Positions 45,790 to 55,192 are shown, counted from the first letter of the stretch. The stretch: DNA of 64,000 nucleotides from Methanohalophilus mahii DSM 5219 (GCF_000025865.1 NC_014002.1:1798001-1862000), one strand, 5' to 3'. The notes: generated by a model from the sequence alone, not told the origin. Numbers and translations are program-made.

Positions 45790-47256
45790 TTATTCATCCA
45801 CTTCCTCTACCCCAACAGCCTTGAGGAATTTCTTAACGACTGCTTCATCCACAAGTTTCAGTAAAGTCTGACGGTCCTTTATATCACTGAAAACCCCCAG
45901 AGCGATCTGTGCACCTGCAGCTGTGGAATGACCACCGGCAGAACCCTCACCAAAGGCCTTTTTCAGGATGGTACCCAAATTGACACGGATATCATTGCTG
46001 CGTCCTGAAATATAGATAACATCATCACTTACACCAAATACTATTGAGGTAAATATACCCTCAAGATTGAGTAAGTAATCGGCTGCCTGAGGAAGGGCAT
46101 CCCTGTCCCGGATGTTTCCCACATTGGAGAGCAGGTAACTACCAACTACCTGCCGGTTCTTGATAGCCTGGCCGAGCACATCAAGGGTTTCGATGGACAT
46201 AGACGGCCTTTCAAGCTGATCCAGAACTTCATGGTCGGCCATCGGGTAAAGGAAAGAAGCAGCTGAAAGATCATTGGGATCGGTGTTGCGTTTAAAATCC
46301 AGCGTATCGGTACGAATGCCGTACAGCAGAGCTGTGGCAATTTCACTGCTGATATCTATATTCAATTCCTGCAGGTACTTGGTCATAATAGTAGCAGAAG
46401 CCCCCACATTGGGGCGAATATCAATAAAATCAGCATCTATTTCAGCATCACCGACAGGATGGTGGTCTATTACCACACCAATGTGTGTTCCTTCTGAAAG
46501 CATATTGTTTGATCCGGCCACCGCACAATCGACAAGAGCAATCTCATCGAATTCAGATATATCCCGACCTTCCATATGCTCTAGATTGATACCCAGCAGG
46601 TTTACAAATGCCTTGTTCTCCTGATGACCTATTTCACCATTATAGAGAATCGTGGGACTTAAGCCATAATTTTCAGCCATGAGTTTAAGTGCCAGAGCAC
46701 CTGATATAGCATCGGGATCAGGGTTGTCATGAACCACTACAGCAAGGGTTTTGCCAGTATTTTTGGTGAACCACTGGGAAAGCTGGTTACCGATTCGTAC
46801 AGATTCTGCACGCTCAAGGGATCTTGTAAGGGATTTTGATACTATACGGGATGGCATGAACACAAAATCCGCACCAATTTCTTCCATTTCCTGCAGATTA
46901 ATTACATCTGATGCCCTTGCAACACAGTAGAGAGAAGGACGGAAATGTTTTTTCACATTCCTGAGAGCCTGTTTATTGGCCTCATTGTCTGAACTGACAA
47001 TCAATACACCGGATAGTTTTTTGGTCTTAAGGCCACGCAGAGTTTCAATCTCAGAAATATCACCCACTATCGCCTCATAGGCTTCCTCACGCAGAGTTTC
47101 AACTTTTTGCGGGTCCTTATCCACTATGATAAGGTCTTTTCCTAATTCCCTCAATGCCTTTGCTGTGGCAAAACCAATACTTCCACTTCCGAGTATCAGA
47201 TAGGTAGGCTTAAAACGTGTCCTTTCAGGTTCATTTTCTTTTGGTGTGGCGGGAAT
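45790..47256 (-). CDS. Rossmann (TrkA-N)-DHH/DHHA1 phosphoesterase, apparent AUU start
   Basis: An N-terminal nucleotide-binding fold (YLILGSGSIGFATAKAL, then IIVDKDP) is joined to a DHH phosphoesterase domain (VVVHDNPDPDAISGALAL, VIDHHPVGDAEID) and a DHHA1 tail (GRSNDIRVNLG, GEGSAGGHSTAAG). It likely cleaves cyclic di-AMP or short oligonucleotides, with ligand sensing by the first domain. The first canonical start codon, TTG 47154, would remove the GSGSIG loop. The frame is open to a stop at 47314-47316, but has no ATG, GTG or TTG before it. ATT at 47256 stands eight bases after GGGAGGT, so I place the start there (488 residues). Confidence 0.8.
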   Translation of the reverse strand: MPATPKENEPERTRFKPTYLILGSGSIGFATAKALRELGKDLIIVDKDPQKVETLREEAYEAIVGDISEIETLRGLKTKKLSGVLIVSSDNEANKQALRNVKKHFRPSLYCVARASDVINLQEMEEIGADFVFMPSRIVSKSLTRSLERAESVRIGNQLSQWFTKNTGKTLAVVVHDNPDPDAISGALALKLMAENYGLSPTILYNGEIGHQENKAFVNLLGINLEHMEGRDISEFDEIALVDCAVAGSNNMLSEGTHIGVVIDHHPVGDAEIDADFIDIRPNVGASATIMTKYLQELNIDISSEIATALLYGIRTDTLDFKRNTDPNDLSAASFLYPMADHEVLDQLERPSMSIETLDVLGQAIKNRQVVGSYLLSNVGNIRDRDALPQAADYLLNLEGIFTSIVFGVSDDVIYISGRSNDIRVNLGTILKKAFGEGSAGGHSTAAGAQIALGVFSDIKDRQTLLKLVDEAVVKKFLKAVGVEEVDE

Positions 47257-47387
47257 GAGAATATACCTCCCTGTAAAAGATGAAATATCCCTAACTATTA
47301 AGACGTTTTCGTCTCAAATCGGTGAATAATGGGTAAAACAGCAGAAATTTCATTTACTCAGAAGAACAATAAAGAACAGGGGAAATA

Positions 47388-48854
47388 ATGCAATCAATTA
47401 CACCTGACAGAATGAAAGCCATAGACACAAACTGCACACATCTGGGATTGAAAGGGATACAGCTTATGGAAAATGCAGGAGCTGCAATTGCACGTAAAGT
47501 GTTATCCCTGGATGCTCACAACAATGTATTGATCGTGGCAGGAAGGGGAAATAATGGCGGCGATGCATTTGTTGCCGCCCGCCATCTAAGTTATTATGAT
47601 AATATCAGTGTTAGTGTGGTCCTGGCGGGAAAAGCAACCGGCATAAGAACAAATGACGCATTGGAAAATTTCAATTTATTGAAACATTGTGGTATTGATG
47701 ACCTGGCTGAAATTACGGATTCCACACAATCCGATGTTTTCCAATGGTTCAAAGAAGCGGATGTCATTGTAGATGGGCTGCTTGGCACGGGAATCCGGGG
47801 ACCTGTCAGGGAACCTGAAGCTACATTGATAGATGCCATAAATACCGGCAACTCCTATGTGGTTGCAGTAGACACTCCCTCAGGCCTTGATCCTGCTACC
47901 GGAAAGAGTGAGAATACGGTTATGGCAGATACAACCCTGACATTTCACAGAATGAAAACAGGACTCGAAAACCAGGGCGAATTTACCGGAGATGTCGAAG
48001 TTGTCAACATCGGCGTTTGCGGGGATGCAGAAGATGCTGTAAACAGAGGGGATCTGGAACCTCTGCTCAAACGCCATGTTGATTCACATAAAGGACAGTC
48101 CGGCAGGGTACTTATAATCGGAGGAGGCAGATACTCCGGAGCGCCGGCCCTTTCAGCAATGGCTGCCCTGCGCACCGGTGCAGACATCGTGACCATTGCC
48201 ACCCCGGAAAATGTGTCGGATACAATTGCCTCATTTTCCCCAAATCTCATTGTCAGGAAATTATCCTCTGACATTCTGCATACAAACGATATTGAAATCC
48301 TAAAAGACCTTATTCATACACATGATGTAGTGGTTATCGGGATGGGGCTGGGTAACGAAGAAGCAATAAGCCAGGCAGTACACCAGATCCTGCCCCTATG
48401 CAAAAAGATTGTTGTGGACGCAGATGCCCTCAATAAATTACAACTGCCCCCTCCTGAAAATTGTGAAATGATACTTACGCCCCATTCCGGGGAATTAGCC
48501 AGGCTCACAGGAAAGGAAGTTGAAAAAGAACTACCTGCAAGAGCCAAAATGTTACAGGATTTTTCCCGGGAAAATAAAATTATAACTGTCCTTAAGGGAA
48601 AAACCGATATAATTTCTGATGGCAGATACATAAGAAAAAATGATAGCGGAAATGCCGGTATGTCTGTTGGGGGCACAGGAGATGTGCTCGCGGGAATCGT
48701 TGGTGCCCTGTTCTGTCGCACGGATGCGTTTAATGCCGCTTGCTGCGGGGCATTTGTAAATGGAGAGGCAGGAGATGTTGCTTTTGCAAAAAAGGGGTAT
48801 GGATTACTGGCAACCGATGTGATCGAACATATTACAGACATTATGAAACAATGA
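47388..48854 (+). CDS. nnr: bifunctional NAD(P)H-hydrate epimerase and ADP-dependent dehydratase
   Basis: The 488-residue protein repairs hydrated NAD(P)H. The N-terminal epimerase domain (residues 1-215) has VIVAGRGNNGGDAFVAARHL and DGLLGTGIRG; the C-terminal ribokinase-like dehydratase (about residues 220-488) has GGGRYSGAPALSAMAAL, LTPHSGELARL and NAGMSVGGTGDVLAGI. The full-length fusion is common in archaea and bacteria. AGGGGAAATA precedes the ATG. It is divergent from the DHH gene and followed by a 61-residue ORF. Confidence 0.94.
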   Translation: MQSITPDRMKAIDTNCTHLGLKGIQLMENAGAAIARKVLSLDAHNNVLIVAGRGNNGGDAFVAARHLSYYDNISVSVVLAGKATGIRTNDALENFNLLKHCGIDDLAEITDSTQSDVFQWFKEADVIVDGLLGTGIRGPVREPEATLIDAINTGNSYVVAVDTPSGLDPATGKSENTVMADTTLTFHRMKTGLENQGEFTGDVEVVNIGVCGDAEDAVNRGDLEPLLKRHVDSHKGQSGRVLIIGGGRYSGAPALSAMAALRTGADIVTIATPENVSDTIASFSPNLIVRKLSSDILHTNDIEILKDLIHTHDVVVIGMGLGNEEAISQAVHQILPLCKKIVVDADALNKLQLPPPENCEMILTPHSGELARLTGKEVEKELPARAKMLQDFSRENKIITVLKGKTDIISDGRYIRKNDSGNAGMSVGGTGDVLAGIVGALFCRTDAFNAACCGAFVNGEAGDVAFAKKGYGLLATDVIEHITDIMKQ

Positions 48855-48866
48855 AAGGTGAATTAA

Positions 48867-49052
48867 ATGACGCACACAAAAGACAGGAATATTGTAGTGG
48901 ATATTGAAAGGAACAGGCTGCGAGTTATAATCAGCCACGGAGAAGATGAAGAAATCATCAAATTAAGTGTTGGTGAAGCCCGGACACTACACAAAGCTCT
49001 AGGGGAAAAACTTGAGGATTATGAGCAGCGCCAGAATCTCAGAATAGATTAA
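48867..49052 (+). CDS. small conserved hypothetical protein
   Basis: The 61-residue acidic protein has a beta-rich first half (IVVDIERNRLRVIISHGEDEEIIKL) and a helical second half (VGEARTLHKALGEKLEDYE). No family was recognised. GAAAGGTG stands seven bases before ATG 48867. It is set between nnr and moaC with gaps of 12 and 13 bases, so it is probably a real, co-transcribed gene. Confidence 0.65.
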   Translation: MTHTKDRNIVVDIERNRLRVIISHGEDEEIIKLSVGEARTLHKALGEKLEDYEQRQNLRID

Positions 49053-49065
49053 ATGAGGCGAATCC

Positions 49066-49533
49066 GTGGGAGAATTCACTCACATCAAAGATGGCCATGT
49101 CCATATGGTCGACGTTTCCGAAAAAAGTCAAGTGAAACGCACTGCTCTTGCCCGGGGCAGTATATTCCTTTGTAAAGAAACTATTGAAGAAATACAAAAG
49201 GGAGATATCGAAAAGGGCAATGTACTGGCCACCGCCCGCATTGCAGCCATAATGGCTGTCAAAAAGACACCGGAGCTCATTCCTATGTGCCACCAGATCC
49301 CGATAACCGGTATCGACATGGATTTTGAGATATGTACAGACAGAATTACTGTTGATCTATCGGTCAAATCCAGAGGACAGACCGGCGTGGAAATGGAAGC
49401 AATTACAGGCGTAAGCTGTGCCCTCCTTGCAATATGGGACATGGTCAAGGCACTTGAGAAGGATGAAACCGGAAACTATCCCCATACCCGGATTACTGAT
49501 ATTGAGGTAATCCATAAAGCAAAAGAAAGCTGA
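49066..49533 (+). CDS. moaC: cyclic pyranopterin monophosphate synthase
   Basis: The 155-residue enzyme makes cyclic pyranopterin phosphate, the first stable intermediate of molybdopterin. It contains MVDVSEKSQVKRTALARG, PMCHQIPITG and the EMEAITGVSCALLAIWDMVKA block with the catalytic Lys and Asp. The start is GTG 49066 behind GAGGCG. Together with moeA and modABC elsewhere in the window it forms part of the Mo/W cofactor route. Confidence 0.95.
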   Translation: MGEFTHIKDGHVHMVDVSEKSQVKRTALARGSIFLCKETIEEIQKGDIEKGNVLATARIAAIMAVKKTPELIPMCHQIPITGIDMDFEICTDRITVDLSVKSRGQTGVEMEAITGVSCALLAIWDMVKALEKDETGNYPHTRITDIEVIHKAKES

Positions 49534-49595
49534 TACCCAATTCTTATAAGTCACCAGTACATTCATAGCCATTATCAAAAAAGCGAGGGAATGAT

Positions 49596-50444
49596 GTGAA
49601 AATAATAGCCGGACCAGCTTCCCAATTGCTTGCCTCTAAAGTGGCACAGCAACTCAATACGCCTCCCACAATATGCGATTATAAAAGATTCCCTGACGGG
49701 GAACTATATACCCGCATCAAGGACGACAGCATCGATGATGTTACTATCATACAGAGTACACCTACAGATAGCGATTATGTAGCCCTGTTGCAATTAATAG
49801 ATGCTTGCGAGGAAGCACCAACAATCAACGTTGTGATACCCTATATGGGATATTCCAGACAGGACAAAGTCTTCAATCGTGGAGAACCCGTAAGTGCGCG
49901 CGCAATCGCCAGAACAATTAATGCTGACAGGGTTTTCACGGTAAACATACATGAGAGAAGCATACTTGAGCATTTCAATGCTGATTCCTTTGACCTGGAC
50001 GCTTCACACTTGATTGGAAATCATATACGTTCCCTGAACCTGACCGATCCACTCATAATCTCCCCGGATTCCGGTGCCCTCGAACTTGCAAAAAGTGCAT
50101 CTGCAGACATAGGCATTCCCTACGAGCAACTGGAAAAAACAAGACACAGCGGAGAAAGTGTAACGATTGCTGAAAAGGAGATCGATGTGAGCGGAAGGGA
50201 CCTGATACTGCTGGACGATATGATTGCAACAGGTGGTACCATGGCAGAATCCATCCGTATGCTTAAAGAGCAGGGTGCAGCAGACATATATGTTGCCTGT
50301 ATACACCCGGTACTTGCACGCAATGCTGTGGTGCGTCTTTACAATGCTGGTGTCAAGGAGATAATATCCACTGATACCCTTGAAAAACCACAGAGCATTA
50401 TATCGATAGCTCCTCTGATAGCCGATACCCTTAAAAGCCTCTAA
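49596..50444 (+). CDS. prs: ribose-phosphate diphosphokinase
   Basis: The 282-residue enzyme makes PRPP from ribose-5-phosphate and ATP for nucleotide, histidine and tetrahydromethanopterin synthesis. It shows FPDGELYTRI, the flexible-loop region PYMGYSRQDKVFNRGEPVSARAI and the PRPP-binding motif DLILLDDMIATGGTMAE. It has the shorter archaeal length. GAGGGAATGATGTG precedes the GTG/AAA start region; the start used here is GTG 49596. Confidence 0.95.
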   Translation: MKIIAGPASQLLASKVAQQLNTPPTICDYKRFPDGELYTRIKDDSIDDVTIIQSTPTDSDYVALLQLIDACEEAPTINVVIPYMGYSRQDKVFNRGEPVSARAIARTINADRVFTVNIHERSILEHFNADSFDLDASHLIGNHIRSLNLTDPLIISPDSGALELAKSASADIGIPYEQLEKTRHSGESVTIAEKEIDVSGRDLILLDDMIATGGTMAESIRMLKEQGAADIYVACIHPVLARNAVVRLYNAGVKEIISTDTLEKPQSIISIAPLIADTLKSL

Positions 50445-50471
50445 TATTCACCTATATGAGGAGTGTAATGT

Positions 50472-50852
50472 ATGTCTTTACCGGAAATCTGTCCCCTTGA
50501 TGGGACCCAGGTGTGCAAGAAAAGAAAGTGTCACCTCTACCATGTGGATTGGCGTACCGGTGATGAAAACTGTTCCGTTGGGTATAATCAGACCACAAAA
50601 ATGAGAAAGAGTTCCGAATCTGTAGTGGATGAATATGCACAACGTGTGAAGCAAAAACTAAAGAACAGGACAGAACCACCGGTAGATTCCAGAGAACCCA
50701 CAGAGGAAATACCACAACCAGAAAGAGATAAGGCTGCCGGGGAAGAAAAAACCAGAGAAATGTTCACAGAAGGAAAAAAGAAAAGTATAGACAAAGCAAT
50801 GGAACTTGATCTTCCAGATGATTATGAAGAAGAGTTCTGGTCAGACAGATAA
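50472..50852 (+). CDS. hypothetical protein with N-terminal cysteine motif
   Basis: The 126-residue protein is not recognised. The first 37 residues carry five cysteines (CPLDGTQVCKKRKCHLYHVDW then C) with His residues, which could bind a metal. The remainder is a charged, low-complexity, Pro/Glu/Lys-rich segment ending in DDYEEEFWSDR. GAGGAGTG is upstream of the ATG. Its end overlaps an alternative start of the endonuclease III-like gene. Confidence 0.65.
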   Translation: MSLPEICPLDGTQVCKKRKCHLYHVDWRTGDENCSVGYNQTTKMRKSSESVVDEYAQRVKQKLKNRTEPPVDSREPTEEIPQPERDKAAGEEKTREMFTEGKKKSIDKAMELDLPDDYEEEFWSDR

Positions 50853-50862
50853 AGCAGATAAC

Positions 50863-51495
50863 ATGTACGCAGATATGCTGCAATCTGTATATGACACACT
50901 CATCCGGGAATTTGGCCCCCAGCAGTGGTGGCCTGCTGAAACCCCTTTTGAGGTTATAGTCGGAGCAATACTTACCCAGCAGACAAAATGGACCAATGTG
51001 GAAAAAGCTATCGATAACCTCAAACAGAAGAATATGATTGAGGCCGGCAAACTGGCAGAGATAGATCTGCAGGAACTTGAAGAGGATGTCAGATGTACCG
51101 GATTTTACAGACAAAAGGCCAGCAGATTACAGGAGATATCAAGCTATTTTGATCATCATGGAGAAGAAGCACTTTTTTCACTTCCAACAGAAAAACTACG
51201 CAGGCGTTTACTTGAATTAAAGGGCATCGGACCTGAAACCGCAGATAGTATCCTCTTATATGCTGCCGGAAAACCCTGTTTTGTAATTGATGCGTATACG
51301 ACCAGAATAATGCGATGTATCGGAATTGAGGGCAATTACCACCAGCTGCAGGAAATATTTGAGAAAAATATTCCAAAAGATGTGGAAATGTACAAGGAAT
51401 ATCACGCCCTGATAGTGGAGTACGCTAAAAGGTACTGTGCAACCAAACAATGCGACAAATGTCTCCTGAAGGAGAACAAGGATGGACAAAACTGA
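50863..51495 (+). CDS. endonuclease III-like HhH-GPD DNA glycosylase
   Basis: The 210-residue protein has the HhH-GPD fold with AETPFEVIVGAILTQQTKW, helix-hairpin-helix LKGIGPETADSILLYA and the catalytic Asp in FVIDAYTTRI. A lysine of classical bifunctional EndoIII is not at the usual HhH position, so it looks like the monofunctional COG2231 type. The tail has CATKQCDKC, a short form of the iron-sulfur loop. The ATG at 50863 is favoured; the frame is open to 50806 within the previous gene. It overlaps the TPD nuclease gene by 14 bases. Confidence 0.85.
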   Translation: MYADMLQSVYDTLIREFGPQQWWPAETPFEVIVGAILTQQTKWTNVEKAIDNLKQKNMIEAGKLAEIDLQELEEDVRCTGFYRQKASRLQEISSYFDHHGEEALFSLPTEKLRRRLLELKGIGPETADSILLYAAGKPCFVIDAYTTRIMRCIGIEGNYHQLQEIFEKNIPKDVEMYKEYHALIVEYAKRYCATKQCDKCLLKENKDGQN

Positions 51496-52273
51496 ATATA
51501 ATGAGATACACCGAAACGTCAGGGATGCTTCAGACTTCGAAAAACTGGCCCTGGATTACTGTCAGCCTGTAGGTGTAGTAGCTTCCATCCTGCACCAGAA
51601 AATTATTGATCATGTCAAGAAAAATTATTATTTCATCCAGAATAAAAGTGCTTTGCTGCTCAAAAAATGGAAGATGGGTAGCAGCATAATTCAACTTTCT
51701 GAAGAATACAAGTTCCCACCTACCCTTATAGCCACAACACTGCTAAAAGAAATGGAGATGTCCAAGAAATACGTATTCAAGCACCTCAATGAAATAGAAG
51801 ACAACCGGCTTGCAGCTGAAATAAAGGAAGCTCTTGAAGCAGACCTCTATTTTTCACCTGAAGCCCACTCTTTTCAGGCCAGAAAGGGAATATTCGGGGA
51901 AATGATTGTAGCCAGATGGCTTGAATACAGAAATATCGAATATCTAACAGAAGAAGAATTGAGAAAACAAGGTGCAGAAAAAACACCTGATTTTCTCCTC
52001 CCATATCCTGTTGAGATACGAGGCCAGCAGGTAAACTGGGTAGAAAGCAAAGCGGTATTTGGTAACGAGACCGAACATCAGACCTATCTCGAAAAACAAT
52101 TCTCCCGTTATGAAGAATTGTACGGTAGCGGAATGGTTATCTACTGGTACGGTTACGTGGATGGGATTAGCCTGGAAGGCCACTTACTAAGTGACTACAG
52201 GATAGATGATGAGTTTGATCCAGACATCCTGCGGGATGTAGTAGAACTACTCAATCTCACGCCCGATTGGTAA
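51482..52273 (+). CDS. TPD-domain nuclease, homologue of CDIN1 (C15orf41)
   Basis: The 263-residue protein has two N-terminal helix-turn-helix-like segments (about residues 20-105) and a C-terminal PD-(D/E)xK-like nuclease domain with the family motif TPDFLLPYPVEI and, further on, WVESKAVFG with the Glu-x-Lys pair. This is the family of human CDIN1, the partner of codanin-1 mutated in dyserythropoietic anaemia. Its substrate is unknown. It overlaps the glycosylase gene by 14 bases, which suggests a joint role in DNA repair. Confidence 0.82.
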   Translation: MDKTEYNEIHRNVRDASDFEKLALDYCQPVGVVASILHQKIIDHVKKNYYFIQNKSALLLKKWKMGSSIIQLSEEYKFPPTLIATTLLKEMEMSKKYVFKHLNEIEDNRLAAEIKEALEADLYFSPEAHSFQARKGIFGEMIVARWLEYRNIEYLTEEELRKQGAEKTPDFLLPYPVEIRGQQVNWVESKAVFGNETEHQTYLEKQFSRYEELYGSGMVIYWYGYVDGISLEGHLLSDYRIDDEFDPDILRDVVELLNLTPDW

Positions 52274-52275
52274 AA

Positions 52276-52494
52276 TTACATTCCTTCGTTGACTCTCAGT
52301 GGCAAATCGGGGTTTGTATCATTAAAAGCTTCTTTTAATAAAACACCGTCCTCTACAAGACTGGCATGTGTGCCCATGGTTTCGAGCAATGAATCCACCT
52401 CTTCACCCACAGGTTCCCTCATATTGTTCATTTCAAAAATGTCTTGCAAAACAGACATTGTATTTCTTTTCCGGGGGTCAGTGATGCGTGTCAT
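52276..52494 (-). CDS. small hypothetical protein
   Basis: The 72-residue protein, rich in Glu and Asp, is not recognised: it starts TRITDPRKRNTMSVLQDIFEM and has no Cys or membrane span. Its stop lies two bases from the TPD nuclease stop, and its start is about 50 bases from the feoB stop on the same strand direction. The start could be the second ATG (residue 13). Confidence 0.5.
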   Translation of the reverse strand: MTRITDPRKRNTMSVLQDIFEMNNMREPVGEEVDSLLETMGTHASLVEDGVLLKEAFNDTNPDLPLRVNEGM

Positions 52495-52545
52495 TAAGGT
52501 TAACTCCGTTGATTGTTTTTAAAAACCTGTCGATTTTTACCTGTT

Positions 52546-54519
52546 TTACAAGAGCATTCCGAGCTGGTAGACTAATGCGCCCACGGTAAATGCAAGGACT
52601 ATCGTAAATGTTGAAATCATAACAGTATCCTTTGTGCCCAGCTCATGTTTTAGTATTGCAATGGTTGCAACACATGGGATGTATATTGTTGTGATTATAG
52701 CAAACACGTACATCTGCAGAGGTGTCAATACCAGCGCAAAGTTGGCAGTACCCGCAAGCACCGCCAGAATCTCCAGCGCCATTTCCTTGCGCAGGATACC
52801 GAATACAAGTGCTGTGGCAGCAAAAGCAGGCAGACCCAGAAGTCCTACAGATATAGGAGATACGGCATTCTCGAAAATATCCAGAATACCCAGAGTATCC
52901 AGTCCACCCAGTAATGCACTCCCCACTATCAGAAGAGGGAAAGCGATGTAAACAAACTCACGTATCCTGAGCCAGGTTTTCTTAAGAGTGGAAACAACAT
53001 CAGGATGCCTCAGCGGACCCATTTCCATTATAAATCCGGTCCGTTCCCCGGGAAGACCCCTGCCCAGTATCCAGCCGGTAATGAAAATTATGAAGATCTC
53101 CAACACATAGATTGATACCGCAGCCCAATAACCCACAAAGGTACCTACCAGTCCCAGAATAATAACAGTCCTTGCAGAACAGGGGATAAGGGCTATGAGA
53201 GTTGAAGCAATCCGCCTCTCTCTCAATGTATTCAATGCACGTGTAGCCATGATTGCCGGTACATTACACCCTAGTCCCAGGACCAGGGGAATTACTGCCC
53301 TGCCATGCAACCCCATCCTATGAGTAAGGTTATCCAGCAGGAAGGCTGCTCGGGTCAGGTAACCCGAATCCTCGAAAACAGAGAGAATGATATAAAAAAC
53401 CCCTATGTAGGGAATTGCAATGGCAAATCCGGCCTCTATGCCCAGCAGGGAATAGATTATTACATTGCGCACAATAGGGTTGCTTGTTGCAAGCTCCGCT
53501 TCAACCGGAGCTATCAGGTAGGTTTCAAAAAGATGGACGATTCCCTCCTCCAAAAATCCCCCAACCCTGAAAACCAGAAGGAAAGTCAGTAAAAGAGCCG
53601 CTGCAAGACCCACGATACCTACATATTCAGATGTGAGCATGTCATCAATACGATGCTTTAGAGAAGTGTCCTTTTCCACAATTGACAGGACAGAGTCTGC
53701 AATCTGTCCGGCTTCCCCGTAGAGGTCTCTTGCCATGGTATCTGAAATCGCCATGTCGTGGGCATCTTCGATTTCTGAAGCCATTTCTGAAGCCTTTGAT
53801 AGAAGCAGGTCTGCTTCATGGGGCCTGCAGCACATGCGTACAAAATCAGCATCATTTTCAAGAGCACGCAATTTTATTACAGAGGCCGTATCAGGAAAAT
53901 CCACATCAAGATCATTGATAGCATTAGTTATATGATTATCATAGTGAACACGGATTCGACCTTCTGGAGAAAGGGACGGGTCAACTGCTTCTTTCAGGAC
54001 TTCATCAAGCCCGATTCCCTTGGTGGCAACAGTAGGTACAACAGGTACGCCCAGTATCTGGGAGAGCTTTGGAGCATCAATATCAATACCCATTTCCCTT
54101 GCAGCGTCCAGCTGATTGAGGGCAATTACCACGGGCACCCCGAGTTCCAGTATCTGAAGGGTAAGATACAGGTTACGTTCCAGTCGTGTGGCATCCACCA
54201 CATTTACAATTACATCAGGATATTCACGCACCAGGTATTCCTTTGAGACCCGTTCATCTTCTGTGGAAGTACCCAGCGAATAAATACCCGGCAAATCCAC
54301 AATATCTATCTTCTTCTGGCCAACCTTTACAGTCCCACGTGTCATTTCCACTGTGGTTCCCGGATAATTGGAAACCATGACACCCACACCGGTGACCCTG
54401 GAAAAAAAAGCACTTTTACCTACGCTGGGATTGCCAACAAAGGCAATTGTCATGTCATGATCACCATCATGCATGCGTTTTTCAGCTGCCCCGCAGCAAG
54501 AATCAGGAATGATTACCAC
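52546..54519 (-). CDS. feoB: ferrous iron transporter FeoB
   Basis: The 657-residue protein has a cytosolic G domain (G1 GNPSVGKSAFF about residue 28, G3 DLPGIYSLG, G4 NQLD), a helical spacer and a membrane part with about nine spans including the two gate regions (LGLGCNVPAIMATRAL, PCSARTVIILG). It imports Fe2+, needed in bulk for ferredoxins and hydrogenase-like enzymes. The N-terminus adds SCCGAAEKRMHDGDHD. The start overlaps the end of the DtxR-FeoA gene by 17 bases. Confidence 0.95.
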   Translation of the reverse strand: MVIIPDSCCGAAEKRMHDGDHDMTIAFVGNPSVGKSAFFSRVTGVGVMVSNYPGTTVEMTRGTVKVGQKKIDIVDLPGIYSLGTSTEDERVSKEYLVREYPDVIVNVVDATRLERNLYLTLQILELGVPVVIALNQLDAAREMGIDIDAPKLSQILGVPVVPTVATKGIGLDEVLKEAVDPSLSPEGRIRVHYDNHITNAINDLDVDFPDTASVIKLRALENDADFVRMCCRPHEADLLLSKASEMASEIEDAHDMAISDTMARDLYGEAGQIADSVLSIVEKDTSLKHRIDDMLTSEYVGIVGLAAALLLTFLLVFRVGGFLEEGIVHLFETYLIAPVEAELATSNPIVRNVIIYSLLGIEAGFAIAIPYIGVFYIILSVFEDSGYLTRAAFLLDNLTHRMGLHGRAVIPLVLGLGCNVPAIMATRALNTLRERRIASTLIALIPCSARTVIILGLVGTFVGYWAAVSIYVLEIFIIFITGWILGRGLPGERTGFIMEMGPLRHPDVVSTLKKTWLRIREFVYIAFPLLIVGSALLGGLDTLGILDIFENAVSPISVGLLGLPAFAATALVFGILRKEMALEILAVLAGTANFALVLTPLQMYVFAIITTIYIPCVATIAILKHELGTKDTVMISTFTIVLAFTVGALVYQLGMLL

Positions 54520-55192
54520 GTCTCCGCTGTATGTGGCCGTTTTCTGCAGGTTTCACAAATATTTTTTCCGCCACTTCATTCCCCAGGGCTATTTCCGTAC
54601 CCTTGGTAATTATAGAAATACATCCCTGTTTCTGTTTTCTTTTGATTTCAATATCCTCACCAGCAATCATACCCAGTGAAGTAAGCCGGTCCTTGGTCTC
54701 TTTTGGCAGGGCAACCATTACCACTTTTCCTTTGGTCTTTTCATTCATTTCTACAAGAGAAATATAATGTTCCCTGCTCAAACTACACTTAGAAGGTAGA
54801 GAGGTCTCAGAAATATCGCAAAGACCTTTTTCTGCCAGATAAGAGCACATTCTTTCAAGTACAACATCTGACATAACATGTTCGAGCGCACAGGCTTCTT
54901 GGTCCGCTACTTCTTCAGTAATATCAAGTACCCTGGTAAAAAAGTTCTTGAGCACCAGATGTTTTCGCTGGAGATTGTTAGCCTGTATCATTCCGGATTC
55001 GGTTAATTCAACCCCGCGATAAGGAGCATGAGTCACAAGACCTTCATCGGAGAGGCGCTGTATCATTTCGGTAACTGTTGCCGGAGCGAGGTCAAGTTCT
55101 TTTGCTATATCCTTGTTCTTGGCCGGGGAACTGGTGCGGTTGATTAAGCCCTGTATGGTTTCCAGATATTCTTCGGTTCTCTCGGTATGCAT
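54503..55192 (-). CDS. DtxR-family metal-dependent repressor fused to a FeoA domain
   Basis: The 229-residue protein has a DtxR winged helix (residues 1-65, LAPATVTEMIQRLSDEGLV), a dimerisation domain with metal ligands in ACALEHVMSD (about residues 100-110), and a C-terminal SH3-like FeoA domain (about residues 150-220, LTSLGMIAGEDIEI). No separate feoA is next to feoB, so this domain may supply FeoA function. It overlaps feoB. TTAGGTTA in the upstream region is a possible self-binding half-site. Confidence 0.88.
   Translation of the reverse strand: MHTERTEEYLETIQGLINRTSSPAKNKDIAKELDLAPATVTEMIQRLSDEGLVTHAPYRGVELTESGMIQANNLQRKHLVLKNFFTRVLDITEEVADQEACALEHVMSDVVLERMCSYLAEKGLCDISETSLPSKCSLSREHYISLVEMNEKTKGKVVMVALPKETKDRLTSLGMIAGEDIEIKRKQKQGCISIITKGTEIALGNEVAEKIFVKPAENGHIQRRRGNHS

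Noticed and set aside
52495-52545. Riboswitch or terminator between the small hypothetical gene and feoB
   Set aside because: The gap is too short and contains no convincing stem followed by a T run.
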